DNA of 64,000 nt from Pseudomonadota bacterium (GTDB taxonomy: Bacteria; Pseudomonadota; Gammaproteobacteria; Nitrosococcales; Methylophagaceae), in the NCBI GenBank assembly GCA_030576275.1, contig JALIBN010000028.1, forward strand, positions 93,519 through 157,518, given 5' to 3'. Below, one piece after another: positions 9,024 to 18,829 of this stretch. Within the stretch, counting starts at the first letter, position 1. Every line of letters begins with the position of its first letter. The notes below the pieces were generated by a model. The model did no database searches. It was not told the DNA's origin and saw nothing but the letters and a program-made list of their open reading frames with translations. The position numbers and the translations under genes were made by a program.

Positions 9024-10910
9024 TTATAGATTTTCTTTAAACAATTCAATATCTGCTTGTTCTTTTAAGCTATCAATCAATGCTTGTAACTCACTGGTTC
9101 CATAAGTCCGAACTAAATGAGACTTTAAGCCATCACGTTCTTCTTGTGGCGCATCAGTAGCAACACCATCTTTAGCAGAGATGATATTAGCCACAATATA
9201 ATTGGCATTAGTTGCTGTGAACCCGATAAATGACGTTTCTGAACGAGGTCTCGCTACAGCGAAAGCACGCTCTAATATTTGCGAGCTGAGTTCTTTACTC
9301 GTACGTGTATATGATTGCTCTGTATGCCACTGATTGTCAGCGAATAATCCTTCAGGTGGCGTACCTGCTTTTAGTTTAGCTAAGATCGCCTCGCCAATTT
9401 CGCGAGCTTTGTCTCTAGCACCTGCATAACGTAGTTGTTCAGTTATCGCCGGTGCAACAGACTCGTATGGCAGTTGGCTTGCAGTGATATGTTTGTTTTT
9501 ATGTAGTACCATAAAATCAGATTTACTTAGTTCAATCACAGCACTATTTAGATTATTTACTAATACATCTTCACTAAAGGCCACACTCGCAACTTTTTTA
9601 TTCGTTGCAATGCCAGTGGTGTTGCCATCACGCATAAATGCTTGGCTAGTTTTTACTTTTAAGGATAACTCTTCAGCGACAACGTCTAGGTTGTCGGGAT
9701 TTTCATAACTTAAATTGGCAAATTTTTCTGCTTGTTCAAAAAATAAATCTTCTGCTTTTTGACGACGATAAAGCGCTTCAATCTGATCACGGGCATCCAT
9801 AAAAGACTTACCTTCAGATGTTTGAATCGCGGTCAATTTGATTAGGTGATAGCCGAATTCTGTTTTAACAGGTTCACTCACTTCACCGATCTTTGCCATC
9901 GAAAATACGGCTTCTTCAAATATAGGGTCCATTACACCCCGCTGAAACAAACCTAAGTCACCGCCTTCTGTAGCAGAACCAGTATCTTGTGAAAACTCAG
10001 TAGCTAGTGCGGCAAAATCTTCGCCTTGTTCAAGCCGTTTTGTTATCGATTCTAGCGTTACCTTTGCTTCAGGCTCATCACCTTCAATTAAAATATGGCT
10101 GGCTTGGCGTTGCTCTGGACCAACAAACTGGTCTTTATTTTTTTCATAAAAAGCTTTGAGTGATTCGTCATCAACTGTAATATTTTTAGTTAACTCATCA
10201 ACTGATAATTCAACATAGTCGACCACCATCTGTTCTGGTGCCATATAGTTAATTAAATGCTCATCATAATAACTACGAACGGCCTCATCAGTTACTACAA
10301 CTTGGTCTAATTGGTCTTGGGCAGCCACAACACCATAAGCAATCTCACGTGTTTGATTTTCTAATCGCAAAATTGTATTTAAATTATAATCAGTAACAAT
10401 TACCGAACGCTGTGCATTTTCAGCTAATTCTTGTGTTAATACATCTACCCGTAATTGTGATTCGTATTGAGCCGGATTCAAACCAACACGGGCAAGTGTC
10501 ATTGAATAAACGTCGTTATCAAATTGACCATTCTTTTGAAATGCAGCCGTTGATTTAATAATCTCAAATAATGCCTTATCAGTGACTTTCTGTCCTAAGT
10601 CATGTCCAGCCAAAATGAGCAGTTTTTGTTCTATAAGTCCGTCAAGGACGTTCTGCTTTACAGCAATACCGTCAAACATCGCCGGGTCAAAATTTTCTCC
10701 CATCATATTTCTCATGCGATCACGATATTGCTGTAACGCTTTTTGATACTCAACTTGCTGGATTGGTTGGCCATTAACTTCGGCCACAATGACATCAGAT
10801 GGACCAGTCATGTAGGAGTTAACGCCCCATAAAGCAAATGGAATACTAATTAAGCCTACAATTAACCATGCAACCCAACCTTGGGCTCGTTCACGAATAA
10901 AATGCAACAT
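9024..10910 (-). CDS. ppiD: Inner-membrane periplasmic chaperone PpiD (parvulin-type PPIase/foldase)
   Basis: 628 residues, normal PpiD length. One N-terminal membrane helix ([20 protein letters not shown]) anchors a large periplasmic part. A SurA_N-like chaperone domain (about 40-190) precedes a parvulin domain at about 265-365 ([52 protein letters not shown]), then a C-terminal chaperone region. PpiD works near the SecYEG translocon on emerging envelope proteins. The gene follows hupB and two tRNA genes, the usual hupB-ppiD neighbourhood, but a terminator separates it from the tRNAs. Confidence 0.94.
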   Translation of the reverse strand: MLHFIRERAQGWVAWLIVGLISIPFALWGVNSYMTGPSDVIVAEVNGQPIQQVEYQKALQQYRDRMRNMMGENFDPAMFDGIAVKQNVLDGLIEQKLLILAGHDLGQKVTDKALFEIIKSTAAFQKNGQFDNDVYSMTLARVGLNPAQYESQLRVDVLTQELAENAQRSVIVTDYNLNTILRLENQTREIAYGVVAAQDQLDQVVVTDEAVRSYYDEHLINYMAPEQMVVDYVELSVDELTKNITVDDESLKAFYEKNKDQFVGPEQRQASHILIEGDEPEAKVTLESITKRLEQGEDFAALATEFSQDTGSATEGGDLGLFQRGVMDPIFEEAVFSMAKIGEVSEPVKTEFGYHLIKLTAIQTSEGKSFMDARDQIEALYRRQKAEDLFFEQAEKFANLSYENPDNLDVVAEELSLKVKTSQAFMRDGNTTGIATNKKVASVAFSEDVLVNNLNSAVIELSKSDFMVLHKNKHITASQLPYESVAPAITEQLRYAGARDKAREIGEAILAKLKAGTPPEGLFADNQWHTEQSYTRTSKELSSQILERAFAVARPRSETSFIGFTATNANYIVANIISAKDGVATDAPQEERDGLKSHLVRTYGTSELQALIDSLKEQADIELFKENL

Positions 10911-10963
10911 AGGATAGGACCTTCAGTAAAATAGTGTTGTAAATTTACACCCAAAAAAGATGC

Positions 10964-10993
10964 AAAAAAAAAGGCGCATAAAATGCGCCTTTT
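10964..10993 (-). terminator. Terminator after the tRNA-Val/tRNA-Asp unit
   Basis: An 11-bp stem (AAAAGGCGCAT/ATGCGCCTTTT, loop of three) reads on the minus strand into a run of nine T. It lies eight bases after the tRNA-Asp 3' end and so closes the hupB-tRNA unit before ppiD. Confidence 0.85.
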
Positions 10994-11000
10994 CGATGTA

Positions 11001-11077
11001 TGGCGGAGCGGACGGGACTCGAACCCGCGACCTCCGGCGTGACAGGCCAGCATTCTAACCAGCTGAACTACCGCTCC
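11001..11077 (-). tRNA. tRNA-Asp (GTC)
   Basis: 77-base cloverleaf on the minus strand with encoded CCA. The acceptor GGAGCGG pairs with CCGCTCC, the anticodon loop reads CTGTCAC (anticodon GTC), and the T loop is GGTTCGAGTCC. It lies eight bases after tRNA-Val and is probably processed from the same transcript. Confidence 0.97.
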
Positions 11078-11085
11078 ATTTTTCT

Positions 11086-11161
11086 TGGTGGGTGCTGAGG
11101 GGTTCGAACCCCCGACCCTCGCCTTGTAAGGGCGATGCTCTCCCAGCTGAGCTAAGCACCC
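11086..11161 (-). tRNA. tRNA-Val (TAC)
   Basis: 76-base cloverleaf on the minus strand with encoded CCA. The acceptor GGGTGCT pairs with AGCACCC, the D arm is TAGCTCAGCTGGGAGAGCA, the anticodon loop CTTACAA gives TAC, and the T arm is GGGGGTTCGAACCCC. It starts 12 bases after the hupB stop, so it may be co-transcribed with hupB. Confidence 0.97.
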
Positions 11162-11173
11162 CAAGAAAAAAAA

Positions 11174-11446
11174 CTAGTTTACAGCATCCTTTAACGCTTT
11201 GCCAGCTTTAAATGCTGGTATTTTTGCGGCTGCAATTTGAATCTCTTCACCCGTACGTGGGTTACGACCAGTGCGTGCAGCACGGTCGCGTACAGAGAAT
11301 GTTCCAAAGCCAACCAATGTTACTTGATCACCCGAGCTAAGTGCTTTTGTTACCGCACCAGTCATACCATCTACAGCTAGAGCCGCTTTCGCTTTTGAAA
11401 TATCAGCAGCAGTTGCAATAGCATCAATCAATTCAGATTTATTCAA
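11174..11446 (-). CDS. hupB: DNA-binding protein HU-beta
   Basis: 90 residues, exactly the HU length. It starts [20 protein letters not shown] and has the flexible DNA-binding arm [20 protein letters not shown] and the final [13 protein letters not shown] dimers bend and compact DNA in the nucleoid. hupB-tRNA-ppiD is a common order, but the usual upstream lon is missing; rsmA lies upstream instead. Confidence 0.97.
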   Translation of the reverse strand: MNKSELIDAIATAADISKAKAALAVDGMTGAVTKALSSGDQVTLVGFGTFSVRDRAARTGRNPRTGEEIQIAAAKIPAFKAGKALKDAVN

Positions 11447-11475
11447 AATTCAATTCCTCATCTCGTTTATACTTA

Positions 11476-11553
11476 ATTATAATATTGTCTCGACCCAAGC
11501 CGAATGGCCTAATAGGGAATGGCTATCTAACTACAGCAAAATCAGAGTGTCAA
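11476..11553 (-). promoter_or_regulatory. Possible hupB promoter region
   Basis: In the 190-base gap upstream of hupB the minus strand has a perfect TATAAT (11476-11481) with a poor -35 (TTCGGC) 17 bases before it. It also has a perfect TTGACA (11548-11553) with a weak -10 (TTAGAT) 17 bases after it. Either or both could drive hupB and the tRNAs. Nothing else is evident in the gap. Confidence 0.4.
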
Positions 11554-11636
11554 GTCTTTGCTCATATTACTTACAGTCTTAGATAAACTCCCTTTATGTA
11601 TGGGGAGGTTCTGTCCGCGGTATTATCGCCAAATAC

Positions 11637-12440
11637 TTAATCTTTTGTTGATTCCAGCCATGTACGGGTTATTTCCACATACTGAACAACCGTTATGGTT
11701 TCTGGTCGCTGTTCTAGATCGATTCCTGATGCTAGCAAAATATCGAGTCCGACTAGGTTTTTCAGGGTGTTAGCAATGGTTTTACGTCTCTGAGAAAATG
11801 CCTGTGTGACTACTTGACCTAATGCTTGTATATCGACATTTCCACCAATACGTTCAGCTAAGGGATGTAGGTAAATTATCGCCGATTCAACTTTAGGAAT
11901 AGGGTCAAAAGCTTCTGGTGGAACTATAAATAATAATTCTGCCTGACACCGATATTGCACCATAATACTCAAACGGCCATATCGCTTAGTACCTGGTTGC
12001 GCACAGATACGCTCTACAACTTCACGTTGAAGCATGAAGAACATATCTTCAATACAATCAGATTGGTCGAGTAAATGAAACAATAACGGTGTAGTAATGT
12101 TATAGGGTAAGTTGCCAATGATCCGCAATTTTTCCTGCTGATTTTGTAAGCTTCGGAAATTAAACGTCAATGCATCCGCTTGATGAATGGTTAAATGAGG
12201 GTAAATTGCTAAGCGGGCTTCTAATAACGGTACTAGATCCCGATCCAATTCGACAACATCTAACTGGTCACCTTGTTGTAATAACGGAATGGTCAATGCA
12301 GCTCGTCCAGGGCCAATTTCAATTAAGTGCTGGCCAGGCTGTGGATCAAATGCGGCGACAATATCATCAATGACACTTTGGTCTTGTAAAAAATTCTGAC
12401 CAAATCGTTTTCGTGCTTTCGGATAGCGTTTATCGCTCAT
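11637..12440 (-). CDS. rsmA: 16S rRNA adenine(1518/1519)-N6-dimethyltransferase
   Basis: 267 residues. RsmA (KsgA) dimethylates two adjacent adenines in helix 45 of 16S rRNA during late 30S assembly. The N-terminus is ARKRFGQNFLQDQSVIDDIV, the SAM loop is LIEIGPGRAALTIPLL, and the catalytic motif IIGNLPYNITTPLLFHL is intact. The C-terminal FSQRRKTIANTLKNL segment is typical. It follows pdxA by two bases at the end of lptD-surA-pdxA-rsmA; the apaG-apaH genes that often follow are not here. Confidence 0.97.
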   Translation of the reverse strand: MSDKRYPKARKRFGQNFLQDQSVIDDIVAAFDPQPGQHLIEIGPGRAALTIPLLQQGDQLDVVELDRDLVPLLEARLAIYPHLTIHQADALTFNFRSLQNQQEKLRIIGNLPYNITTPLLFHLLDQSDCIEDMFFMLQREVVERICAQPGTKRYGRLSIMVQYRCQAELLFIVPPEAFDPIPKVESAIIYLHPLAERIGGNVDIQALGQVVTQAFSQRRKTIANTLKNLVGLDILLASGIDLEQRPETITVVQYVEITRTWLESTKD

Positions 12441-12442
12441 TA

Positions 12443-13414
12443 TTATTGTTTACTCTTTATCATTGTATTAGCCATATCAATCGCGGCCTGTAAGCTACTT
12501 ATTGTTGCCTTACCTGTTCCAGCGATATCTAGCGCCGTACCATGGTCCACTGATGTTCGAATGAAGGGTAAGCCTAGTGTGACATTCACTGCACGTCCAA
12601 AGCCTTGATGCTTAAGTACAGGTAATCCTTGATCGTGATACATCGCTAGCACTACATCAAAATCTTGTAATTTTTCCTCCACGAATATCGTATCTGCTGG
12701 CCATGGGCCAGATAAATTGATGCCCCGTTTAGTTAACCGTTGTATGACAGGTGAAATAACGTCTATTTCTTCCGTGCCTAGGTGCCCGCCTTCTCCAGCA
12801 TGCGGATTTAAGCCACAAACGGCAATCCGTGGTGAAGAAAGTCCGTGATGAATAATTTCTATAACCCGAGTTAATGAGGCTTGGGTAATTGCTTCGCTCA
12901 CCATTTTTAACGGTAAATGTGTTGTTGCTAATGCTACCCGTAATGTAGGTGTCGCCAGCATCATTACTACTTGTTCAACACCTGCGCCATCAGCAAAAAA
13001 TTCTGTATGACCACTAAACGTAAATCCAGCATCATTAATAATACCTTTATGGACGGGTGCTGTTACGACGGCGTCAAAGGCTCCTTTCAGACAACCATTC
13101 AAAGCTAGCTGTAGACTATCTAAAACATAGGTCGAATTGAGGCTATTTAATACGCCCGCCGTCACTGGTTCAGCTAACGCTACAGGCAGATAGCGTAATG
13201 TACCTTTTGCTGGCGCCTGTGACGGTTTAGAAAGGTCGGTTAACTCTAGCTTAATAGGCAATCCTAATTGTTGAGCACGTTGCTCTAACAATTGAGGGTC
13301 GGCGATAACTACTAATTCACACGTTTGCTGTTGCTGTGCTAGCTCTACGCAGAGATCAGGGCCAATTCCTGCCGGCTCACCGGCAGTGAGAGCTATTCGG
13401 TAGCATGTATTCAA
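12443..13414 (-). CDS. pdxA: 4-hydroxythreonine-4-phosphate dehydrogenase
   Basis: 323 residues. PdxA oxidises 4-phosphohydroxy-L-threonine in the deoxyxylulose-5-phosphate-dependent pyridoxal phosphate pathway. Visible motifs are [20 protein letters not shown] at the start, [20 protein letters not shown], the metal-binding [16 protein letters not shown], and [20 protein letters not shown]. It overlaps surA by four bases (ATGA), suggesting coupled translation in the usual surA-pdxA-rsmA order. Confidence 0.97.
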   Translation of the reverse strand: MNTCYRIALTAGEPAGIGPDLCVELAQQQQTCELVVIADPQLLEQRAQQLGLPIKLELTDLSKPSQAPAKGTLRYLPVALAEPVTAGVLNSLNSTYVLDSLQLALNGCLKGAFDAVVTAPVHKGIINDAGFTFSGHTEFFADGAGVEQVVMMLATPTLRVALATTHLPLKMVSEAITQASLTRVIEIIHHGLSSPRIAVCGLNPHAGEGGHLGTEEIDVISPVIQRLTKRGINLSGPWPADTIFVEEKLQDFDVVLAMYHDQGLPVLKHQGFGRAVNVTLGLPFIRTSVDHGTALDIAGTGKATISSLQAAIDMANTMIKSKQ

Positions 13415-14676
13415 AAGTCACGATACTCTACATAGGACTCATCACGAAGTTCACGCAACCAACTTTCAAGATCTTCTTCAATTTTACGTTGATGAATTTC
13501 GGCTCTTGCCTTGTTACGTTTAAATTCTTCAGCCATATTTTGCTCACGACGGTCATCGATCTTAATTAAATGCCAACCAAAACGACTTTTGAAAACATCA
13601 CTAACACCACCAATCGGTAATTCATTCATTTTTTCTTCAAATTCAGGCACCATTGCGCCAGGACTACTCCAGCCTAAACTACCGCCTGCAATAGCAGAAC
13701 CAGTATCATCAGAATGAGCACGAGCTAATTCTGAAAAATCATCACCATTTAAAATTCGTTCATGCAACTGTTTTAAACGTTTTTCTGCATCAATGTCTGT
13801 CGTTAATTCATTCGTCTTTATCAAGATATGGCTAGCTAAGGTCTGCTTAACCAAATGAGTTTCTTCACTTTTTTTATCTTTCACCATTACTAGATGATAA
13901 CCACTGCCGCTACGCAAAGGCTTACTTACTTCCCCGACCTCTAAGCTAGGTACAACATCAGAAAATAATGAAGGTAACTCACCCTTTTTACGCCAGCCTA
14001 AATCGCCGCCTTCCAATGCATTTTGACCATCAGAATAACCTGAAGCCACCTCTGAAAAATCGCCACCAGCATTCAGTAATCCTAGAATATTGTCGAGTTT
14101 AGCTTGGGCAATTTGTAACTGCTCTGGAGAAGCTGCTTCTGGTACATTAATTAACATATGCAGTAAGTGATAACTGGTTTCACTGCCGCCTTGGACTGCT
14201 TGAGTTGTCAAATAAGTATCAATTTCTCTATCCGATACTACTACGCGGTCTTCTACCTGACTCTTACGCAATCGACTGATAATCATTTCTTCGCGAATTG
14301 AGTCACGAAAATCAGCAAAATCATAACCATCTTTTGCTAACACATCACGAAATTCACGTAAGGTGATTTTGTTGTTTTCTGCAATCTGCTTTAATGCTGC
14401 GTTCAAAGCATCATCACCAACACGTATACCAGTACTGTCTGCTTTTTGTAATTGCACTCGTTGCAATATCAGTCTTTCCATAACTTGTTTACGAAGCACA
14501 TCTGATGGCGGCATAGTAGCATTACGCTGACGTAATTGTTGGCGAACAGTTTGTTCCATATCCACTAATTCACTTTCAAGTAGCACCTCATTGTTAACCA
14601 CCGCAACAATTCGATCCATAGGTTCAGCCCATGCGGCATTAACCATTAAAAAGGTAAGCAGTAAAATTTTAATCAT
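13411..14676 (-). CDS. surA: Periplasmic chaperone/PPIase SurA
   Basis: 421 residues. A signal peptide ([17 protein letters not shown]) is followed by [18 protein letters not shown], the standard SurA start. A SurA N-domain (about 20-165) precedes two parvulin domains: about 170-270 ([40 protein letters not shown]) and about 280-385 ([44 protein letters not shown]). SurA escorts outer-membrane proteins, including LptD encoded just upstream, to the Bam complex. Confidence 0.97.
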   Translation of the reverse strand: MIKILLLTFLMVNAAWAEPMDRIVAVVNNEVLLESELVDMEQTVRQQLRQRNATMPPSDVLRKQVMERLILQRVQLQKADSTGIRVGDDALNAALKQIAENNKITLREFRDVLAKDGYDFADFRDSIREEMIISRLRKSQVEDRVVVSDREIDTYLTTQAVQGGSETSYHLLHMLINVPEAASPEQLQIAQAKLDNILGLLNAGGDFSEVASGYSDGQNALEGGDLGWRKKGELPSLFSDVVPSLEVGEVSKPLRSGSGYHLVMVKDKKSEETHLVKQTLASHILIKTNELTTDIDAEKRLKQLHERILNGDDFSELARAHSDDTGSAIAGGSLGWSSPGAMVPEFEEKMNELPIGGVSDVFKSRFGWHLIKIDDRREQNMAEEFKRNKARAEIHQRKIEEDLESWLRELRDESYVEYRDF

Positions 14677-14824
14677 GAAAATCCCAACAAAAAACGAATG
14701 ACTGTATCTATTATATAAACAACAGAAGCCATAAACATGGCTTGATAGTAATTATTTAATCACTGTGGATAAAAATCACACTATATCCAGAGACAATAAA
14801 CAACACGAATGGTTCAATTATGGT

Positions 14825-17053
14825 TTACGAGCCAAAACCCAAAACACTTTCTTCTAATAACGAATCTGAATTTTGACCGAAATTACCTAGTCCCTTCAGC
14901 TCTATTTGGAAGAATATTGCTAAATTCCGGTCCAGATCCGTGGCACTATTGACATAATCTCTCAGCACCAATCGAGTGGCCCAGCAACAACTACCATACT
15001 CAATACCGGCTAATCCTTCTAGTGTACGATTATCTTGTAATGAGTGATACCAGCGACCAACCATGCTCCATTGCTGATTAAAAGGAATACGCGCAGATAT
15101 ATCCAACTGTTCTAAACCATCTGAAGTATTGACGGCATCACGACGATAGCGATGAGATACATTAAGCAATTGACCGTTATCACCGCGGTATCTCAAGCTT
15201 AATGCTGACATATTATTCGTACTGCCATTAGGGTTCCATTGAATCTCACCACGAGCAGTCCACTCTTTTGCAATCGATGCCACTATCTCAGCAACCATAT
15301 CTGAATCCGATCGCGTTGCGACTGAATTATTGGCAATGGATACCTTACGATCTTGAAAGTAATGGATCTGACCAAGGCTAACTCGTAATAGCTCACGTCC
15401 CGATTGTTGTTCAATAATGCGTGAAGTTAATCCAGTGGTGACTTGGTTAGCATCACCCACTCTATCAGCACCTGTAAAACGGTCATAAGCAAACATTTGC
15501 CCCATATTGAATGTGCGTAATCCACTATCAAAAACAGGGATTTCGGCCTGATCGCGCTCAGGGATATACAAATAAAATACCCGAGGCTCTAATGTATGAG
15601 TGTAGCTACTTCCTGCAAAGGTCATCTCTCGGTCAAAAAATAAGCCGCTATCTAAGCTCGCAACAGGCAATGTCCGACTAGGTGTTTTATTGGCCACGGT
15701 AGTTCCGTTCTCAGTCAGATTGTATTGCGTATGTCGTAATGCTAGGCGTGGCGTAATAAATCCCGCCGCATTTCGCCACGGTAAACTGACGGAAGGTTCA
15801 ATATCGAAACGCTGCCCCGCAGTCTTCTCATCATGATCAAAGTCAACATATTCAGCAGTCATACCATAACTTAAGCCCATCGCATGATCGGGCAATAAGC
15901 CGTTAAATCGTAATTGTGGCAGTTGTTTATATGGCGTCACATCGTCGGTTAGAGTTTGGTAGCCTTTCAACCGGCCTGTGAAATTCCAGTTATCAGCATT
16001 ATATCGGACATTTAATTCACGATTTAAGTGGGTTGTACTCGCTAAACTTAGGCTGGTGCCAAAGTCTTCAAGATACGAAGAATCTGACACATAGTTGTAA
16101 TCTAGCGTTGAATTCCAGCGTGAAGATAGTTGGCTAGCATTCTGCCATGAGAAATGCTTACGAACTTCTTGGTAATTTGGATTAACCTTCGCTCCATCAT
16201 TCTCCAAATCATCACTGGAAAGAAATCCAGCATCAATCACACCCTGTCCAAGCTCATCCAAATAGCGAAACTCCCCCATTAACATTAGCCCCCGATCTGC
16301 CATATATCGTGGCGTCACGGTCGCATCAGTATTGGGTGAAATATTCCAGTAATAAGGTGTACTTACATCAAACCCTGTTTTATCACTAGTGCCGAGTGAC
16401 GGTATTAAAAACCCAGATTTACGCTCATCATTTAACGGGAAACTTAAATATGGCGTATAAAAAACAGGAATTCCGCCTAAACGAATAACTACATTACGCG
16501 CCGAACCTACGGCTTCTTCATGATCTAAGTTTACTTTTGAAGCTTGTAATAACCATGCATCATCACCTGGCGCACACGTTGTATAGGTGGCACCTGTTAA
16601 CTCCGTTTCAACTTTTCCTTGACGATATACATGACTGGCTTCGCCTCGAGCATGCATCTCGCGAATACGATACTGGGCATTATCTAGAGTACCTTCATCT
16701 TTAGACGTCGACCATTCGGCTTGTTGTGACTTTACAATCATTTCACTATCACGCAAATTAACATCACCCTGCGCTGTGACGTCACCAGTATTCTGATCAT
16801 AGGTTGCACGACTTGCTGTTAATTCTTGTCCAGCTCGATTTACAATTACATTACCGGTAAAGACAGAGACACCGCCTTCTGTTAAACGCGCATCATCAGC
16901 CTTAACATCTACTGCCGTTTCTTCAGAGCCTTCAAAATAAGGTAGAAAATCAGCATCGTTGCTTATGTCACATAGCGGCCAACTAACCTCAGAAAGAACC
17001 AAGGAACTAAAACATGTCAATGTGACAGTGGACAATATAATCAGTTTGCGCAT
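14825..17053 (-). CDS. lptD: LPS-assembly outer-membrane protein LptD
   Basis: 742 residues from the ATG at 17053, which has GAGGA six bases upstream; the TTG at 17065 is less likely. A signal peptide (MRKLIILSTVTLTCFSSLVLS) is followed by an OstA-like jellyroll (VDVKADDARLTEGGVSVFTG ... VTAQGDVNLRDSEMIV) and a large beta-barrel. The disulfide cysteines appear kept: one near the N-terminus in WPLCDIS and an adjacent pair near the C-terminus in YGSCCWATRLVLRDY. LptD with LptE inserts LPS into the outer leaflet. It heads the lptD-surA-pdxA-rsmA run, 148 bases before surA. Confidence 0.96.
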   Translation of the reverse strand: MRKLIILSTVTLTCFSSLVLSEVSWPLCDISNDADFLPYFEGSEETAVDVKADDARLTEGGVSVFTGNVIVNRAGQELTASRATYDQNTGDVTAQGDVNLRDSEMIVKSQQAEWSTSKDEGTLDNAQYRIREMHARGEASHVYRQGKVETELTGATYTTCAPGDDAWLLQASKVNLDHEEAVGSARNVVIRLGGIPVFYTPYLSFPLNDERKSGFLIPSLGTSDKTGFDVSTPYYWNISPNTDATVTPRYMADRGLMLMGEFRYLDELGQGVIDAGFLSSDDLENDGAKVNPNYQEVRKHFSWQNASQLSSRWNSTLDYNYVSDSSYLEDFGTSLSLASTTHLNRELNVRYNADNWNFTGRLKGYQTLTDDVTPYKQLPQLRFNGLLPDHAMGLSYGMTAEYVDFDHDEKTAGQRFDIEPSVSLPWRNAAGFITPRLALRHTQYNLTENGTTVANKTPSRTLPVASLDSGLFFDREMTFAGSSYTHTLEPRVFYLYIPERDQAEIPVFDSGLRTFNMGQMFAYDRFTGADRVGDANQVTTGLTSRIIEQQSGRELLRVSLGQIHYFQDRKVSIANNSVATRSDSDMVAEIVASIAKEWTARGEIQWNPNGSTNNMSALSLRYRGDNGQLLNVSHRYRRDAVNTSDGLEQLDISARIPFNQQWSMVGRWYHSLQDNRTLEGLAGIEYGSCCWATRLVLRDYVNSATDLDRNLAIFFQIELKGLGNFGQNSDSLLEESVLGFGS

Positions 17054-17293
17054 GACTATCCTCAAGGTGCCGCCGAAGTCAGAAAATAAATTCGGTTATG
17101 CATTAAATATGCGCTAATTTATCGCATAGAAAGCACATTTCATCAAATAGTATGCCTAATTAATGACGTTTATCGTTCCTAGAGCAAGTAACATCAATAA
17201 GTTAGCGGCAACATTGTAATATCGAAATTACACGATACAAAGACAAATCCCGTCGAGGTGCACAATTCAACTAACTTTATTTTTGAAAGTTAG

Positions 17294-17322
17294 TTGACAC
17301 TTAAAGCTCAAGTCCCTATAGT
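17294..17322 (+). promoter_or_regulatory. Strong sigma70-type promoter of the tRNA-Ala-Glu-Glu operon
   Basis: TTGACA (17294-17299), a 17-base spacer and TATAGT (17317-17322) are one mismatch from consensus. The sequence ATGCGC directly after the -10 is GC-rich like the discriminator of stringently controlled stable-RNA promoters (inference). tRNA-Ala begins 16 bases after the -10. Confidence 0.85.
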
Positions 17323-17337
17323 ATGCGCTTCCTTTCG

Positions 17338-17413
17338 GGGGCTATAGCTCAGCTGGGAGAGCGCTTCGCTGGCAGTGAAGAGGTCGACGGTTCGATCCCG
17401 TCTAGCTCCACCA
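17338..17413 (+). tRNA. tRNA-Ala (GGC)
   Basis: 76 bases with encoded CCA. The acceptor GGGGCTA pairs with TAGCTCC, and the anticodon loop CTGGCAG gives GGC. It is first in the three-tRNA plus-strand operon, 25 bases before the first tRNA-Glu. Confidence 0.97.
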
Positions 17414-17438
17414 GTTAACCGAAAGAAAACAGTTTTAG

Positions 17439-17514
17439 GTCCCCATCGTCTAGAGGCCTAGGACACTGCCCTTTCACGGCGGTAACAGGGGTTCGAACCC
17501 CCTTGGGGACGCCA
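17439..17514 (+). tRNA. tRNA-Glu (TTC), copy 1
   Basis: 76 bases with encoded CCA. The acceptor GTCCCCA pairs with TGGGGAC, and the anticodon loop CTTTCAC gives TTC. It is identical in sequence to the second copy at 17588 and lies in a 97-bp exact repeat. Confidence 0.97.
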
Positions 17515-17520
17515 TATATA

Positions 17521-17550
17521 AAGGCTTAGAAGTAAGTTCTAAGCCTTTTT
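17521..17550 (+). terminator. Hairpin with T tract between the two tRNA-Glu genes
   Basis: An 11-bp perfect stem AAGGCTTAGAA/TTCTAAGCCTT is followed by further T. It looks like an intrinsic terminator, so the second tRNA-Glu may depend on read-through; its core resembles the terminator after copy 2. Confidence 0.8.
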
Positions 17551-17587
17551 ATTTTAGTTCGACAATGTAGCAAAAAAACAGTTTTAG

Positions 17588-17663
17588 GTCCCCATCGTCT
17601 AGAGGCCTAGGACACTGCCCTTTCACGGCGGTAACAGGGGTTCGAACCCCCTTGGGGACGCCA
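17588..17663 (+). tRNA. tRNA-Glu (TTC), copy 2
   Basis: 76 bases, base-for-base identical to the first copy, including CCA and the TTC anticodon. No clear promoter of its own is visible between the hairpin at 17521-17550 and this gene. Confidence 0.97.
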
Positions 17664-17668
17664 TATAT

Positions 17669-17701
17669 AAAAGGCTTAGGTATTTTACCTAAGCCTTTTT
17701 T
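17669..17701 (+). terminator. Terminator of the tRNA-Ala-Glu-Glu operon
   Basis: A 13-bp perfect stem AAAAGGCTTAGGT/ACCTAAGCCTTTT with a five-base loop runs into T6. lptG ends 60 bases further on the opposite strand, and the A-rich left arm lets it act in both directions. Confidence 0.87.
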
Positions 17702-17761
17702 ATTGCCTAAAATTCAGAGAAAATCCTCAAATATTGACACAAATACAGCAACCAGCCTATA

Positions 17762-18829
17762 TCAATGAATGCGCCGCATTAAAAATACGCCCAATATCGC
17801 AAAGACCAGAGTGGGCAAGGCTGCCGTAAGCCAAGGTAATATGCCAAATACTATCCCCAGATGTTGAAAACTCTGGTTAAACAGATGAAATCCTATCCCA
17901 ACTAACGAACCTACTAAGATACGGCCTCCAATAGGTGTAGAGCGCAGGGAACCAAAAACAAAGGGCACGGCTAGAAAAACCATCACAGCGGAGCTAATAG
18001 GCATCATAACTTTCATCCAAAAAGCGATTTCATACTGTGCGGCAGCTTGATGATTGTCTTTCAAATAGTTTATATAATCTAAAAGACTCCAAATTGGTAA
18101 AAATTCAGGTGGTACCAATACAATGTTGACCATCCCAGGGTTAAGTTGCGATCGCCAAATGGCATGAGCAATAGATCGCACCTCTACACCTTTCTCATCA
18201 ATCGTACTTTGTACTACATCGGATAGTGCCCAAGTCGCGCCTTCGTAATAGGCTTCTTGTGCTTTTGTCACCACTCGTAAACGATGCTGTTTGTCAAACT
18301 CATAAATCGAAATATCTGCAAAACGGCCATCAGGCAAAATAGAGCGAATATGATTAAAATGCAGGCCATCTCGAGTCCAAAAACCATGTTCTGTACGAGA
18401 GCCCACCGTTCCTGTCTGGGCTGTAGATTGGATTTCACGTGCATGCTGTTCTAATGGTGGTCGTAATATCTCACCTACAAATACAGCCACAACCATTAAA
18501 CAGAGAGCCACAATCATTACCGCTTTATTAATCTGCTGTACTGATACTCCCGCGGCTCGCATTGCGACCAGTTCACTTTGACTTGCGAGATTACCCAAAC
18601 CTAAAACACTACCCAACAGTGCGGCTACTGGTAACAGTTCGTAAATTCTCCCAGGCATCGACAATAAAATATAACTAGCCACTTCTTGTAGGTGATATTC
18701 ACCTTTGCCTAAATCTCCAAGCTCAGCTACAAAATCCATAAAAGTATATAAACCCAACAATATCAACAAAACTAATAAGGTGCTGGTTAATATCGTTTTT
18801 GCAATATAGCGCTGTAGAAGGCCCATCAT
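17762..18829 (-). CDS. lptG: LPS export ABC transporter permease LptG
   Basis: 355 residues of the YjgP/YjgQ family, with six predicted membrane helices in two sets of three around a periplasmic beta-jellyroll (about residues 130-260). The start is LLQRYIAKTILTSTLLVLLI and the end is ALPTLVFAILGVFLMRR. With LptF and LptB it drives LPS extraction from the inner membrane to the LptC/A/D path. It overlaps lptF by four bases (ATGA). Confidence 0.94.
   Translation of the reverse strand: MMGLLQRYIAKTILTSTLLVLLILLGLYTFMDFVAELGDLGKGEYHLQEVASYILLSMPGRIYELLPVAALLGSVLGLGNLASQSELVAMRAAGVSVQQINKAVMIVALCLMVVAVFVGEILRPPLEQHAREIQSTAQTGTVGSRTEHGFWTRDGLHFNHIRSILPDGRFADISIYEFDKQHRLRVVTKAQEAYYEGATWALSDVVQSTIDEKGVEVRSIAHAIWRSQLNPGMVNIVLVPPEFLPIWSLLDYINYLKDNHQAAAQYEIAFWMKVMMPISSAVMVFLAVPFVFGSLRSTPIGGRILVGSLVGIGFHLFNQSFQHLGIVFGILPWLTAALPTLVFAILGVFLMRRIH

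Larger units (their letters stand above)
17426..17671 (+). repeat. 97-bp exact tandem-type duplication carrying tRNA-Glu
   Basis: Positions 17426-17522 and 17575-17671 are identical with a 149-base offset. The repeat covers AAAACAGTTTTAG, the entire tRNA-Glu and the downstream ATATATAAA. The following hairpins share the AGGCTTAG core but differ in the rest, so they diverged or were converted after duplication. Confidence 0.93.

Noticed and set aside
10862..11164. 100-residue minus-strand frame over the tRNA-Asp and tRNA-Val genes
   Set aside because: It is the translation of two tRNA genes and their spacer; it has no coding support.
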